From: JACPDI01 sp035463475
Lineage (GTDB): Bacteria; Acidobacteriota; Vicinamibacteria; Vicinamibacterales; 2-12-FULL-66-21
Assembly (NCBI GenBank): GCA_035463475.1
Contig: DATHTE010000062.1
Coordinates: forward strand, 7,104-71,103
Direction: 5' to 3'
DNA: 64,000 nucleotides
Below, one piece after another: positions 26,685 to 35,112 of this stretch. The stretch's first letter is position 1. Every line of letters starts with the position of its first letter. A model generated the notes under the pieces. That model had not been told where the DNA came from, made no database searches, and saw nothing but the letters and a program-made list of their open reading frames with translations. Position numbers and translations under genes: made by a program.

Positions 26685-27452
26685 TCACCTCAACTCGCTG
26701 CTCGCGAACAGCTCCAGCATCTGCGACTCGGATGGCGGCTGGAGAATGCCGTGCGTGGCGAAGTGCTCCGCCTGCGGATAGCTCGTCCCGCGAATCCGCC
26801 GGGCGGCGTTCGCGCGATCGTACGGCGTCCGGCGAAACTGAACGTCCCGCCCCAGGAGGAGCCAGTAGGCGCCCGGCTGCCCGAAGGGCATGCCGACGCT
26901 GCCCGCGTTCACGACGCGAACCGCACCGATCGTTCGGTCGAACTGCATGTGCGTGTGACCGCAGACCACGAGCGGCGCGGTGACGCCGTCGAAGGCCGGC
27001 GCAACGCGCTCCTCCGCGGTGAGACGCGTGAAGATCTCGTTCTCGTTTCGCGGCGTCGCGTGGCAGAACAGCACGTCACCGATGCCGGCCGTGCGGAGGG
27101 TGACCGTCCCGGGCCAGCCGGCCAGCACGCGCTCCTCGTCGGGCCGTAACTGGCGCGCCGTCCACTCGACCGCCTCGCGCGCCGGTTCGGGCATGCGGCC
27201 CGGATCCCTTCCCGCCCGGGCTGCAAGGACCGCCACCTCGCCGTTTCCTCGAATGAAGCGCGTGGGAATCTCGAGCTCCAGCAGGAGCGCGATCGTCTCG
27301 CGCGGCATCGGGCCAGGCACGAGATCCCCGCCCACGACGATCGCGCCGGCGCCCGCGTCGCGGATCTCTTCGAGGACCGCCTCGAGTGCCGGCAGGTTTC
27401 CGTGGACGTCGTAGAGCGCTGCAACCGATGCCGGTGGGGACTCGATGCCCAT
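26685..27452 (-). CDS. Calcineurin-like metallophosphoesterase (YfcE/MJ0936 type)
   Basis: A 255-residue enzyme with the metal ligands in order: YDVHGN (Asp15, His17, Asn19), VVGGDLVPG, RGNGE, LFCHATP and CGHTHMQFDR. The third motif usually reads GNHE or GNCD; the Asn ligand is kept but the next residue is Gly. The family hydrolyses phosphodiesters such as cyclic nucleotides or model substrates; the natural target is unknown. It is the last gene in a minus-strand series after the DoxX and sigma factor genes, 12 bp from the former. Confidence 0.87.
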   Translation of the reverse strand: MGIESPPASVAALYDVHGNLPALEAVLEEIRDAGAGAIVVGGDLVPGPMPRETIALLLELEIPTRFIRGNGEVAVLAARAGRDPGRMPEPAREAVEWTARQLRPDEERVLAGWPGTVTLRTAGIGDVLFCHATPRNENEIFTRLTAEERVAPAFDGVTAPLVVCGHTHMQFDRTIGAVRVVNAGSVGMPFGQPGAYWLLLGRDVQFRRTPYDRANAARRIRGTSYPQAEHFATHGILQPPSESQMLELFASSELR

Positions 27453-27464
27453 GTCGGGGTGCCT

Positions 27465-27842
27465 TCACGCGATCGCGTTGACCCTCCACTTGCGGCCATC
27501 CGGTCTCGTCACGTACGAGACGGCGAGGAACGCGAGCAGCAGCAGCGGCATGAACGCCTCGGGGCCGTCTCCCGCCAGGTAGTGCGCTACGAACGCGGCA
27601 ATCCAGGCGAACGTGAAGCCGGCGTACGCCCACTCCTTGATCGTCGGGAATCCCGGAACCACGAGGGCGATCGCGCCCAGGAGTTTCGCGATGCCGAGCA
27701 TGACCCGCAGCTGCTGCGGGTAGCCCACGTGCGCAAACCCCTCAACCGCCTGCGTGGAACCCGAGAGGTAAGCGAAGCAGGCGAATGCCGACAGCGCCGC
27801 CAGAAGCCCGGTGGTCGTCCAATACGCTACTTTTCGCGCCAT
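27465..27842 (-). CDS. DoxX-like four-helix membrane protein
   Basis: A 125-residue protein with four predicted helices. The pattern GYPQQLRVMLGIAKLLGAIALVVP and PTIKEWAYAGFTFAWIAAFVAHY is that of DoxX/DoxD-like (DUF4870-class) proteins. Relatives have been linked to thiol stress and thiosulfate oxidation, but most are uncharacterised. It follows the ECF42 sigma gene by 27 bp and fits a regulon member under that factor. Confidence 0.8.
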   Translation of the reverse strand: MARKVAYWTTTGLLAALSAFACFAYLSGSTQAVEGFAHVGYPQQLRVMLGIAKLLGAIALVVPGFPTIKEWAYAGFTFAWIAAFVAHYLAGDGPEAFMPLLLLAFLAVSYVTRPDGRKWRVNAIA

Positions 27843-27869
27843 GTAGTGATGCCTCCTTAGCGAACGACG

Positions 27870-29123
27870 CTAGCCCGGCTTTGCGCGCCGGAGCAGCAGC
27901 TCGCGTTCGCGCGCGTTGCGCGTGAGGGACGCCGCGCGCTCGAATTCGGCACGGGCCTCCTCGACCCGACCGAGTTTCTGCAGGAGATCGCCGCGCACGC
28001 TCGGCAACAGGTGGTAGCGACGCAGCGCGGGTTCGGATGCCAGCGCGTCCACGAGCTCGAGCGCGGCGGCCGGGCCGGCCGCCATCCCGACCGCAACCGC
28101 GCGATTCAGCTCCACCACGGGGGACGGCACCAGCGCCGCCAGCGCGTCGTAGAGCGCCGCGATCCTCGCCCAGTCCGTGTCCTCCGGCCTCCGCGCGCGC
28201 GCGTGACAGGCGGCGATCGCCGCCTGGATCGCATACTTGCCCGGCGTTCCCCCGAGCTTGTCGGCGCGCTCGAGCGCCGCGAGACCACGGCGGATGAGCA
28301 GCTGATCCCAGAGCGCGCGGTTCTGCTCCAGCAGCAGGACGGGCTCTCCTGAGGGGCCCACGCGCGCCCTCGACCGCGACGACTGGATCTCCATCAGCGC
28401 GACGAGGCCGTGAACTTCCGCCTCCGCGGGAGCCAGTTGCGCCAGCATGCGCCCCAGTCGCAGCGCGTCCTCACAAAGCGCGGGCCGCATCCAGTCGTCG
28501 CCCGCCGTTGCCGTGTAGCCCTCGTTGAAGATCAGGTAGATCACCTCGAGCACCGAGGACACGCGCGCGGCGAGCGCCTGGCCGCGCGGGATCTCAAACG
28601 GCACCCGTCTCTCCGCCAGCGTCCGCTTGGCCCTCACGATGCGCTGGGCGATCGTCGGCTCGGGAACGAGGAACGCGCGCGCGATTTCCTCCGTGGTCAG
28701 CCCGCCCAGCAGCCGGAGCGTGAGCGCTACGCGCGCCTCGGTGGAGAGCACAGGGTGGCACGCCGTGAACACGAGCCGCAGGAGGTCGTCGCCCACTTCA
28801 TCGTCAAGGGCCGCGTCCAGGTCCGGGCGCGCTTCTTCCTGGCGCGTCTCCAGCTCGTACCCGAGCTGCTCGTGCTTGCGCTCGAGCAGCCTGCCCCGAC
28901 GCAGATGGTCGATCGCGCGGTGCTTCCCGGTGGCCATCAGCCACGCGCCCGGATTGCGCGGCACCCCCGAGACCGGCCACTGCTCGAGCGCCGCGACGAG
29001 CGCGTCGTGCGCGAGGTCCTCCGCGACGCCGATGTCCCGGACGATCCGCGAGAGCACGGCGACGAGCTTTGCCTGTTCGATTCTCCAGATCGCGTCGATC
29101 GCGCGATGGACGTCGGCAGTCAC
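27870..29123 (-). CDS. ECF42-type RNA polymerase sigma factor with C-terminal TPR-like extension
   Basis: A 417-residue sigma factor, twice the usual ECF length. Region 2 includes DAEDLAHDAL-like (IGVAEDLAHDALVAALEQW) and GKHRAIDHLRRG; region 4 has LTLRLLGGLTTEEIARAFLVPEPTIAQRIVRAKRTLA. The ~230-residue C-terminal part (DUF6596/SnoaL-free, helical TPR-like, e.g. YDALAALVPSPVVELNRAVAV) is the ECF42 extension, thought to control activity without a classic anti-sigma factor. ECF42 genes are typically next to DGPF/YCII proteins, exactly as here. It probably autoregulates the operon. Confidence 0.92.
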   Translation of the reverse strand: MTADVHRAIDAIWRIEQAKLVAVLSRIVRDIGVAEDLAHDALVAALEQWPVSGVPRNPGAWLMATGKHRAIDHLRRGRLLERKHEQLGYELETRQEEARPDLDAALDDEVGDDLLRLVFTACHPVLSTEARVALTLRLLGGLTTEEIARAFLVPEPTIAQRIVRAKRTLAERRVPFEIPRGQALAARVSSVLEVIYLIFNEGYTATAGDDWMRPALCEDALRLGRMLAQLAPAEAEVHGLVALMEIQSSRSRARVGPSGEPVLLLEQNRALWDQLLIRRGLAALERADKLGGTPGKYAIQAAIAACHARARRPEDTDWARIAALYDALAALVPSPVVELNRAVAVGMAAGPAAALELVDALASEPALRRYHLLPSVRGDLLQKLGRVEEARAEFERAASLTRNARERELLLRRAKPG

Positions 29124-29233
29124 GGCTGCCGATCACACCATCGTTCGGTTCGCGACCGCAAGCGGGACCTCGCCGGTGTTGGCGACGAGGCCCCGCGCAT
29201 TGAATCTCTACTGGTGAGACCGGCGTCCTGGGA

Positions 29234-29644
29234 TCACGCGCTCTGGCTCCGGACAAACTGCTCCGTCAGCTGCGCGTGGGTGTCGACAGGCAGGCACGAC
29301 CCGGCGTCGGACGGCGAGAAGATCTGGCGAAGCTCGCACTCCCCCTCGCCCGCGACGTCGAGGAACTTCCGGGCCAGCTCGATCGCATGTTCCTTCGAGG
29401 TCGCCTCGAGCAGCGCGAATCCAGCGACCAGCTCCTTCGACTCCGTGAATGGCCCGTCGGTGACCGTGGTCTTTCCGCCGGAGCGCCGCACGCGCGCGCC
29501 CAGCGCGCTCGGCAGGCACCCCTCGGTGGCGATGAGCGTGCCCGCCTTCATCTGCTCTTCGATGAGCGCTTCCATTCTCGCCACTTCCTCGGCGCTCGGC
29601 GGCGAGTTGCGTTCCACGGTCTTGTAGATCGATAGGAATCTCAT
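29234..29644 (-). CDS. YCII/DGPF-domain protein (downstream copy)
   Basis: A 136-residue protein starting at ATG 29644 behind an AGGAGGAG site. The signature VTDGPFTESKELVAGF gives the DGPF family its name. The fold is ferredoxin-like and dimeric. No enzymatic role is established; some YCII relatives act as chlorohydrolases or dehalogenases. It lies between the other YCII gene (22 bp upstream) and the sigma factor gene. The two YCII copies share the DGPF core but differ elsewhere. Confidence 0.88.
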   Translation of the reverse strand: MRFLSIYKTVERNSPPSAEEVARMEALIEEQMKAGTLIATEGCLPSALGARVRRSGGKTTVTDGPFTESKELVAGFALLEATSKEHAIELARKFLDVAGEGECELRQIFSPSDAGSCLPVDTHAQLTEQFVRSQSA

Positions 29645-29666
29645 GGTGATATCTCCTCCTGACCCG

Positions 29667-30077
29667 CTACTTCTGCGCGGACACTCCGAGTTCGCGAAAG
29701 CGTTCAACCGCCTTGATCGGGCCGAAGTCCTCCAGCTCGAACAGCTGGCGGATCTCGATCTCGCCCTCCTCGAGGTGCGGGTTCGGCATGCGCTTCGCCC
29801 ACTCCAGCGCTTCCTCCGGCGACTTCACCTGGATGATCGTGTAGCCCGCGAGGAGCTCCTTCGTTTCGGTAAAGGGCCCGTCCACGACGGTGCGACTGCC
29901 GCCCGAATACTCGATTCGCCAGCCCTTCGAGCTTGGCTGGAGCCCGTTCGCGTCGAGCAGCACGCCGGCCCTGGCCAGCTCCTCGTGATAGTTGGCCATG
30001 GCGGTGAACAGCTCCTCGGACGGCATGACGCCCGCTTCGGAGTCCTTCGTCGCCTTCACGAGAATCATGAACCGCAT
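29667..30077 (-). CDS. YCII/DGPF-domain protein (upstream copy)
   Basis: A 136-residue protein with MRFMILVKATKDSEAG at the start and VVDGPFTETKELLAGY in the middle, typical DGPF/YCII sequence, followed by EEALEWAKRMPNP and EIEIRQLFE. It is the first gene of the ECF42 operon (YCII, YCII, sigma factor, DoxX). Its promoter must lie in the 237-bp gap shared with the divergent Ser/Thr kinase. Function is inferred only as part of the ECF42 response. Confidence 0.9.
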   Translation of the reverse strand: MRFMILVKATKDSEAGVMPSEELFTAMANYHEELARAGVLLDANGLQPSSKGWRIEYSGGSRTVVDGPFTETKELLAGYTIIQVKSPEEALEWAKRMPNPHLEEGEIEIRQLFELEDFGPIKAVERFRELGVSAQK

Positions 30078-30314
30078 GTCGTCTCCCCCTCCCTACCCAT
30101 ACGTCGAACGAGAAGCGGGCGGATCGACATGCCTTGTGCGTCGGTTACGGATGGGCTTCGAGTCCGCCGCCGCGCGCGCTGATACACCAGTCCGGAAATA
30201 TGACGGGCTTTAGCCGCGCGTCCACCAGTTGCGAACCAGGGGCACATTTATCCGACTCAGGAGTATGATGGGACCCGCCGCGGACACGTCTAGACGCCAG
30301 AACCGGCTATTGCT

Positions 30315-32327
30315 GTGATTGGACAGGAGATTTCCCACTACCGGATTGTCAGCCAGCTTGGTTCTGGCGGGATGGGCGAGGTCTATCGCGCCGAAGACAG
30401 CCGTCTCGGTCGATCCGTCGCCCTCAAGTTCGTGTCCAGAGATCTCGGACACAATCCCCAGGCGGTTCAACGGCTGCGCGCGGAGGCGCGCGCGGCGTCG
30501 GCCCTGAACCACGGAAACATCTGCACCATCTACGACATCGACGAGCACGAGGGGCATCCCTTCATCGTGATGGAGCTGTTGAAGGGGCGCACGCTGCGCG
30601 AGGTCCTCGCCGACGGCCCCATCAAGGTGCACCAGCTCGTCGACATCGGAATCGAGATCGCCGACGCGCTCCATGCCGCGCACAGCGAAGGCATCATCCA
30701 CCGTGACATCAAGCCGGCGAACATCTTCGTCACCGAGCGCGGCCACGTCAAACTCCTGGACTTCGGCCTCGCCAAGCTGACGACGCTCTTCGAGTCGGGG
30801 CGGACCACGCGCGACGCCGCGGAGGCCACGGCTGGCGGCGTCACGCTGGGCACGATCTCCTACATGTCACCGGAGCAGGCGACCGGCGAGGAGCTCGACG
30901 CCCGCACGGACCTGTTCTCGCTGGGCGTTGTGCTGTACGAGTGCGCGACCGGGCACCACCCGTTCCCCGGCAAGACGACGGCGATGATCCTCTCGGCCAT
31001 CCTCAACCGCGCACCCGCGGCCCCGACGGCGCTGAACCCGAGCCTGCCGCTCCGGCTCCAGAACGTGATCAACACGTGCCTCGAGAAGGATCGCGAGCTG
31101 CGCTACCAGTCGGCGGCCGACGTGCGGGCGGATCTCAAGCGCGTGAGGCGCGACATCGAGTCCGGCCAGTCCCGCGCTGTGCCCGTCGTCCGCGACGGTT
31201 CCGGGCGCGTCTCCGAAATGAACAGCGGTCGAGACTCCGGACAGATGCCGGTCACCGGTCGCGCGCAGGGTTGGCGCATCGCGGCGGCGGCGACGTTCGT
31301 GATCATCCTGGCGGGCGGGGGCTACGCCCTGTGGCGCCGTGAGCCTCCGCCGCCGGCGCCGCTCGAATCACGTCCGGTCGCGCCCGTTCCCGATCCCGCA
31401 ATCCCGAGCCGGATCGCGCTCGGGACGGCCAGCCTCGACGCTCGCAATTACCGAGCTGCGCTCGTGTATGCCGAGCAGGTGCTCGCGATCGAGCCGAAGC
31501 ATCAGGATGCCCTGCGCATCCGCAACGAGGCGCGGACGATGCTGGATCGCTTCGACCGTGCGATCGCCGATGCGCGCCGGCGCCTCGCGGGGCGCGACCT
31601 TCGCGGCGCGGCGCAGGCGCTCGAGACCGCGCGGAGCATCGATCCGGGCTCGTCGAGCATCACCGAGATCGGCCTCGCCATCGCCGAGCAGGCGCGTCCG
31701 CGCGAGACACTCGGGGAATCCGCGCGCCGAGGCAGGCAGACGTCAGAGCCGCGAGAGTCGAGGGAGACGCAGTCCGCGGTGCCCACCGCGTCGTCCGGGA
31801 GGACCGCTCCGCCGCCGGCACCGGCGGCCCCCGCGCCGCGCGTGGCGGAACCCGTTCCGCTGTCGCCCGTCGCGGCGCTCCCCGGCAGCAGCGTGCCCCC
31901 CGCGCCCGAGGCGACGCCTCCACGGAACACGACCTCCGCGGCGCGCCCGAACCCGGACCCGCGCGATCGCAGCGCGACGCCTCCTCCCGCGACCTCCACG
32001 GCGGAAGAGGACGACGCGGCCATTCGCCGCGTGCTCGCGACCTACGCTCGCGCGATCGAGAACAAGGATGTGGCGCTGTTCCGATCGATCAGGCCGAATC
32101 TCTCGCGCGAGGAGGAGCGGCGGCTCGAGACCGGTTTCCGCGCCGTCACCTCTCAGCGCGTCGATCTCACGATTCTCTCAATACAACGGCGGAGCGACGA
32201 CGCGACGGTCGTCGTCCGGCGGCGGGACACCATTCAGGCGGGTGGACGCCAGCAGACCTCCGAGAGCCAGCAGACGATGCGGCTGGCCCGGTCGGGTCGC
32301 GACTGGACGATTGTCGACATCCGCTGA
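30315..32327 (+). CDS. Receptor-like Ser/Thr protein kinase with NTF2-like C-terminal domain
   Basis: A 670-residue protein starting at GTG 30315. The PknB-type kinase domain has the Gly loop GSGGMG (16-21), ATP-anchoring Lys38, HRDIKPAN with catalytic Asp131, DFG (149-151) and SYMSPEQ in the P+1 region. A membrane helix lies near 320-340. The outside part has a TPR-like repeat region (NYRAALVYAEQVLAIEPKHQDAL), a Pro/Ala/Arg-rich linker, and from ~560 a domain resembling NTF2/SnoaL folds (AIRRVLATYARAIENKD, ending with DWTIVDIR). It probably couples an outside cue to phosphorylation in the cytoplasm. It is 18 bp upstream of a barrel protein gene. Confidence 0.9.
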   Translation: MIGQEISHYRIVSQLGSGGMGEVYRAEDSRLGRSVALKFVSRDLGHNPQAVQRLRAEARAASALNHGNICTIYDIDEHEGHPFIVMELLKGRTLREVLADGPIKVHQLVDIGIEIADALHAAHSEGIIHRDIKPANIFVTERGHVKLLDFGLAKLTTLFESGRTTRDAAEATAGGVTLGTISYMSPEQATGEELDARTDLFSLGVVLYECATGHHPFPGKTTAMILSAILNRAPAAPTALNPSLPLRLQNVINTCLEKDRELRYQSAADVRADLKRVRRDIESGQSRAVPVVRDGSGRVSEMNSGRDSGQMPVTGRAQGWRIAAAATFVIILAGGGYALWRREPPPPAPLESRPVAPVPDPAIPSRIALGTASLDARNYRAALVYAEQVLAIEPKHQDALRIRNEARTMLDRFDRAIADARRRLAGRDLRGAAQALETARSIDPGSSSITEIGLAIAEQARPRETLGESARRGRQTSEPRESRETQSAVPTASSGRTAPPPAPAAPAPRVAEPVPLSPVAALPGSSVPPAPEATPPRNTTSAARPNPDPRDRSATPPPATSTAEEDDAAIRRVLATYARAIENKDVALFRSIRPNLSREEERRLETGFRAVTSQRVDLTILSIQRRSDDATVVVRRRDTIQAGGRQQTSESQQTMRLARSGRDWTIVDIR

Positions 32328-32345
32328 CAGGTTGAAGGAGGCTGA

Positions 32346-33671
32346 ATGATCAGGCCGCTGGTGATGGCAGTGGTGTTGACAGGCGCGGTCGCGACCGCCG
32401 CGGCCGCGCAGGAACCGTACAACCTGACGGCGCCGGTGACGACGCTCGCGACGCTCTTCACGGATCTGTACGGCCCGCAGGGGCTCATTCTTGACAGCCT
32501 CGCCACGCTCCCCGGCGAGCAGCCGCATACCGCGCACTACGTCAGCGACTTCCAGACGAACTTCAGCCAGTTCAGCACCGCGCTCGTCAGCCAGTTGGTG
32601 AGCCTGCCACTTCCCTCGCCCGCCTCCGGGTTCACCTACCAGTTCGACGCGAGCCTGGGCGTGTTCCAGCGCAGCACCCAGAGTTTCGGCCCGATCGTCG
32701 CGGACCGCGCGGAGACCATCGGCGCCCGGCGGCTGTCGATCGGATTCGCGTACCAGCGGTTCACGTTCGACACCGTGGAGGGGCTCGATCTCACGCAGGT
32801 CCCGGCGGTGTTCACGCACGACAATGCGTTCCTGCGCGGCGGGCGTGAAGACGTGGTCGCGACGACCAACTCGATCGAGGCGACCGTCGCGCAGGCGATC
32901 ACGTTCGTGACCCTGGGGGTGACGGACCGGTTCGACATCTCACTCGCCGTGCCGGTCGTCCAGAACAACCTGAAGGTCGTCTCGGACGCGACGATCCACC
33001 GCCTCGGGACGACGAATCCCCTGACGCATTTCTTCCGGCAGATGAACGGCGACGTCGGGACCCGCCGTCTCTTCACGGCGGTCGGAAGCGCGACCGGCCT
33101 CGGGGACCTTCTGGTGCGTGTCAAGCACACGCTGCACAAAGGCGCGTCGAACGGGCTGGCGGCGGGTGTGGACGTGCGGATCCCGACGGGGGACGAGATG
33201 AACCTGCTGGGGAGCGGGACCGCCGGCGTGCAGCCGTTCGGCATCTGGTCAGCCACGTACCAGAAGGTGTCGCCGCACATCAACGTGAGCTACAAGTGGA
33301 GCGGGAGGAGCGTGCTCGCCGGCGACCCGGCGCGCGGCGAGACGGCGGATTTCCCGGACCAGGTGGGCTACGCGGCGGGGGCCGAGGTGAGCGTGAACCC
33401 GCGCGTCACGGCGGCGTTCGACGTGATCGGCGTCTACATCATCGACGCGGAGCGGCTGCGCCGCGTGACGTTCCAGGCGCTCGACGGGCGTTCGACGTTC
33501 CCCAACATCCTCTTCACGCGCGAGTCGATGAACAACCTGAGTGGCGCCGTCGGCCTCAAGGCGAGCCTGTTCCAGCACCTCCTCCTCGATGTCAACGTGC
33601 TCTTCAAGCTGGACGAGCACGGGTTGCGCGACAAGGTGACACCGCTCATCGGGATCGAATATGCCTTCTGA
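32346..33671 (+). CDS. Outer-membrane beta-barrel candidate
   Basis: A 441-residue exported protein behind a GAAGGAGG site. The signal peptide is MIRPLVMAVVLTGAVATAAAAQ. The rest alternates polar and hydrophobic residues in beta-strand-like stretches and ends in a terminal Phe (GIEYAF), the usual BamA recognition end. Motifs such as LGVTDRFDISLAVPVV and GLAAGVDVRIPTGDE resemble the SphA/MetA-pathway transporter-like outer-membrane family. It could be a porin for hydrophobic substrates; this is inferred. Its stop overlaps the next start by 11 bp. Confidence 0.7.
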   Translation: MIRPLVMAVVLTGAVATAAAAQEPYNLTAPVTTLATLFTDLYGPQGLILDSLATLPGEQPHTAHYVSDFQTNFSQFSTALVSQLVSLPLPSPASGFTYQFDASLGVFQRSTQSFGPIVADRAETIGARRLSIGFAYQRFTFDTVEGLDLTQVPAVFTHDNAFLRGGREDVVATTNSIEATVAQAITFVTLGVTDRFDISLAVPVVQNNLKVVSDATIHRLGTTNPLTHFFRQMNGDVGTRRLFTAVGSATGLGDLLVRVKHTLHKGASNGLAAGVDVRIPTGDEMNLLGSGTAGVQPFGIWSATYQKVSPHINVSYKWSGRSVLAGDPARGETADFPDQVGYAAGAEVSVNPRVTAAFDVIGVYIIDAERLRRVTFQALDGRSTFPNILFTRESMNNLSGAVGLKASLFQHLLLDVNVLFKLDEHGLRDKVTPLIGIEYAF

Positions 33672-34593
33672 GCCGCAGGCTACCGCCGGGCCGACCGTTC
33701 TGCACGACTCGCACTGCCACTTCCTGTCGTCCCGGTTCTACGAGGCGCTCGGGCGCGAGAAGTACGGCGCGCAGAGCAGCGTCGGCGCCGAAAAGGTCGC
33801 TGGTGAGCTCGGTTGGGAGGTCACGGCTGCGGCAGAGGCGCTCGCGACGCGCTGGATCTCGGAACTCGATCGGCACGGCGTCACCCGCGCCGGGCTCATC
33901 GCCAGCGTGCCCGGGGACGAGGAGTCGGTCGCGGCGGCGGTTGCGCGGCACCCGTCGCGCTTCGTGGGCTTTTTCGCGCTCAACGCCGCGGCGCCCGACG
34001 CCCACGAGCGCGCGCGCCGCGCGTTCGGGGCCCTGGGCCTGCGGTGCGTCTGCCTCTTCCCCGCGATGCACCGCTACCGGCTCGACGACGTCGCCGTCGT
34101 CAGGCTGTTCGAGATCGTGGCGGAGCACGGCGCGGCGGTCTTCGTGCACTGCGGGTATCTCTCGATCGAGGCGCGCACGCGGCTCGGCCTGCGAAGCTCG
34201 TTCGACATCCGCCTGGGCGACCCGCTCGCGCTCGCCGCGACGGCGGTGTCGTTCCCCACCGTGCCCGTCATCATCCCGCACTTCGGCGGCGGCTTCTTCC
34301 GCGAGGCGCTGATGGCGGGCGAGGCGTGCCCGACGATCCACTTCGACACGTCCAGCTCCAACAGTTGGGTGCGGTTCGTGCCCGGGCTGACGCTCACCGA
34401 GGTCTTTCGGCGCGCGCTGGCCGTCGTGGGGCCTGAGCGTCTGATCTTCGGCACGGACTCGTCGTTCTTCCCGCGCGGCTGGCGCCGCGTCATTCACGGC
34501 GCGCAGCGAACGATCCTCGACGAGCTCGGCGCCGAGCCCTCGGTGTCCGCGAAGATCTTCAGCGGCAATTTCGATCGGCTGTTTACACGGTAG
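33661..34593 (+). CDS. Amidohydrolase-family protein (PF04909-like TIM barrel)
   Basis: A 310-residue cytoplasmic enzyme. Metal-ligand motifs appear in order: DSHCHF near the N-terminus, VHCGY, PHFGGG and FGTDSSF at the end. This is the amidohydrolase-2 set (decarboxylases and hydrolases such as those acting on aromatic acids or lactones). The substrate is unknown. It overlaps the barrel protein gene by 11 bp, so the two are coupled, which might hint at uptake followed by hydrolysis. The stop codon lies inside a strong terminator hairpin. Confidence 0.82.
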   Translation: MPSEPQATAGPTVLHDSHCHFLSSRFYEALGREKYGAQSSVGAEKVAGELGWEVTAAAEALATRWISELDRHGVTRAGLIASVPGDEESVAAAVARHPSRFVGFFALNAAAPDAHERARRAFGALGLRCVCLFPAMHRYRLDDVAVVRLFEIVAEHGAAVFVHCGYLSIEARTRLGLRSSFDIRLGDPLALAATAVSFPTVPVIIPHFGGGFFREALMAGEACPTIHFDTSSSNSWVRFVPGLTLTEVFRRALAVVGPERLIFGTDSSFFPRGWRRVIHGAQRTILDELGAEPSVSAKIFSGNFDRLFTR

Positions 34594-34618
34594 CGTCCGC
34601 CCTCGGGCGGACGCTACC
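34589..34618. terminator. Strong hairpin terminator between convergent genes
   Basis: GGTAGCGTCCGCC (34589-34601) pairs perfectly with GGCGGACGCTACC (34606-34618) around CTCG. The 13-bp stem includes the amidohydrolase stop codon. It faces the convergent gene that ends at 34638 and may serve both directions. The GTCCGC/GCGGAC core is shared with the hairpins at 8907-8956. Confidence 0.7.
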
Positions 34619-34637
34619 GCGCATTGCCTGCACCTCC

Positions 34638-35096
34638 CTACGCGCCGAACTGGCGGAGGTGGTGATTCATGTGAAGGTATCCCCATCGCAGCCAGGCCGC
34701 CTGCGACATCCGGCCGAACAGCGGATGATCCTGCCGGTCGAGCCCACGCTTCCGCGAGGCGACAAGCTCCACGAGCTTCTCGAGTTGCGCGACATCGGCC
34801 GCGAAATCGACCGGCCTGGTCCCGCCGTGCAGTTGATCGAGCTCCGGGTTCGTGAGGATGCCGGACGGCCACGGCACGGGCATGTACAGTGCGATCCACT
34901 TGACGATCGTCCGGTAAAGCAGGGTGGATGTCGGTCGCACCGGCTTCTCACCGGTCGCCATCCGGAATCCGTCTGCGACGTGACACACCATCTGGTGCGC
35001 CGACATGCGCCCCCAACAGCACGCGCTGTCCGGCCGCACGTGGCGCAGCCTGCGAAGGACGTCGGCCTTGTCGCGCGGCCGCGCCAGCGTCTTCAT
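34638..35096 (-). CDS. DUF1569/DinB-like protein
   Basis: A 152-residue helical protein. The motif MSAHQMVCHVADGFRMATG and the C-terminal HPLFGRMSQAAWLRWGYLHMNHHLRQFG fit DUF1569, a DinB-superfamily branch with conserved His that may bind metal. No substrate is known. It is 16 bp downstream of the large kinase gene on the same strand, so it probably belongs to that transcript. Confidence 0.8.
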   Translation of the reverse strand: MKTLARPRDKADVLRRLRHVRPDSACCWGRMSAHQMVCHVADGFRMATGEKPVRPTSTLLYRTIVKWIALYMPVPWPSGILTNPELDQLHGGTRPVDFAADVAQLEKLVELVASRKRGLDRQDHPLFGRMSQAAWLRWGYLHMNHHLRQFGA

Positions 35097-35112
35097 GTCT
35101 ACTGCCCGGCGA

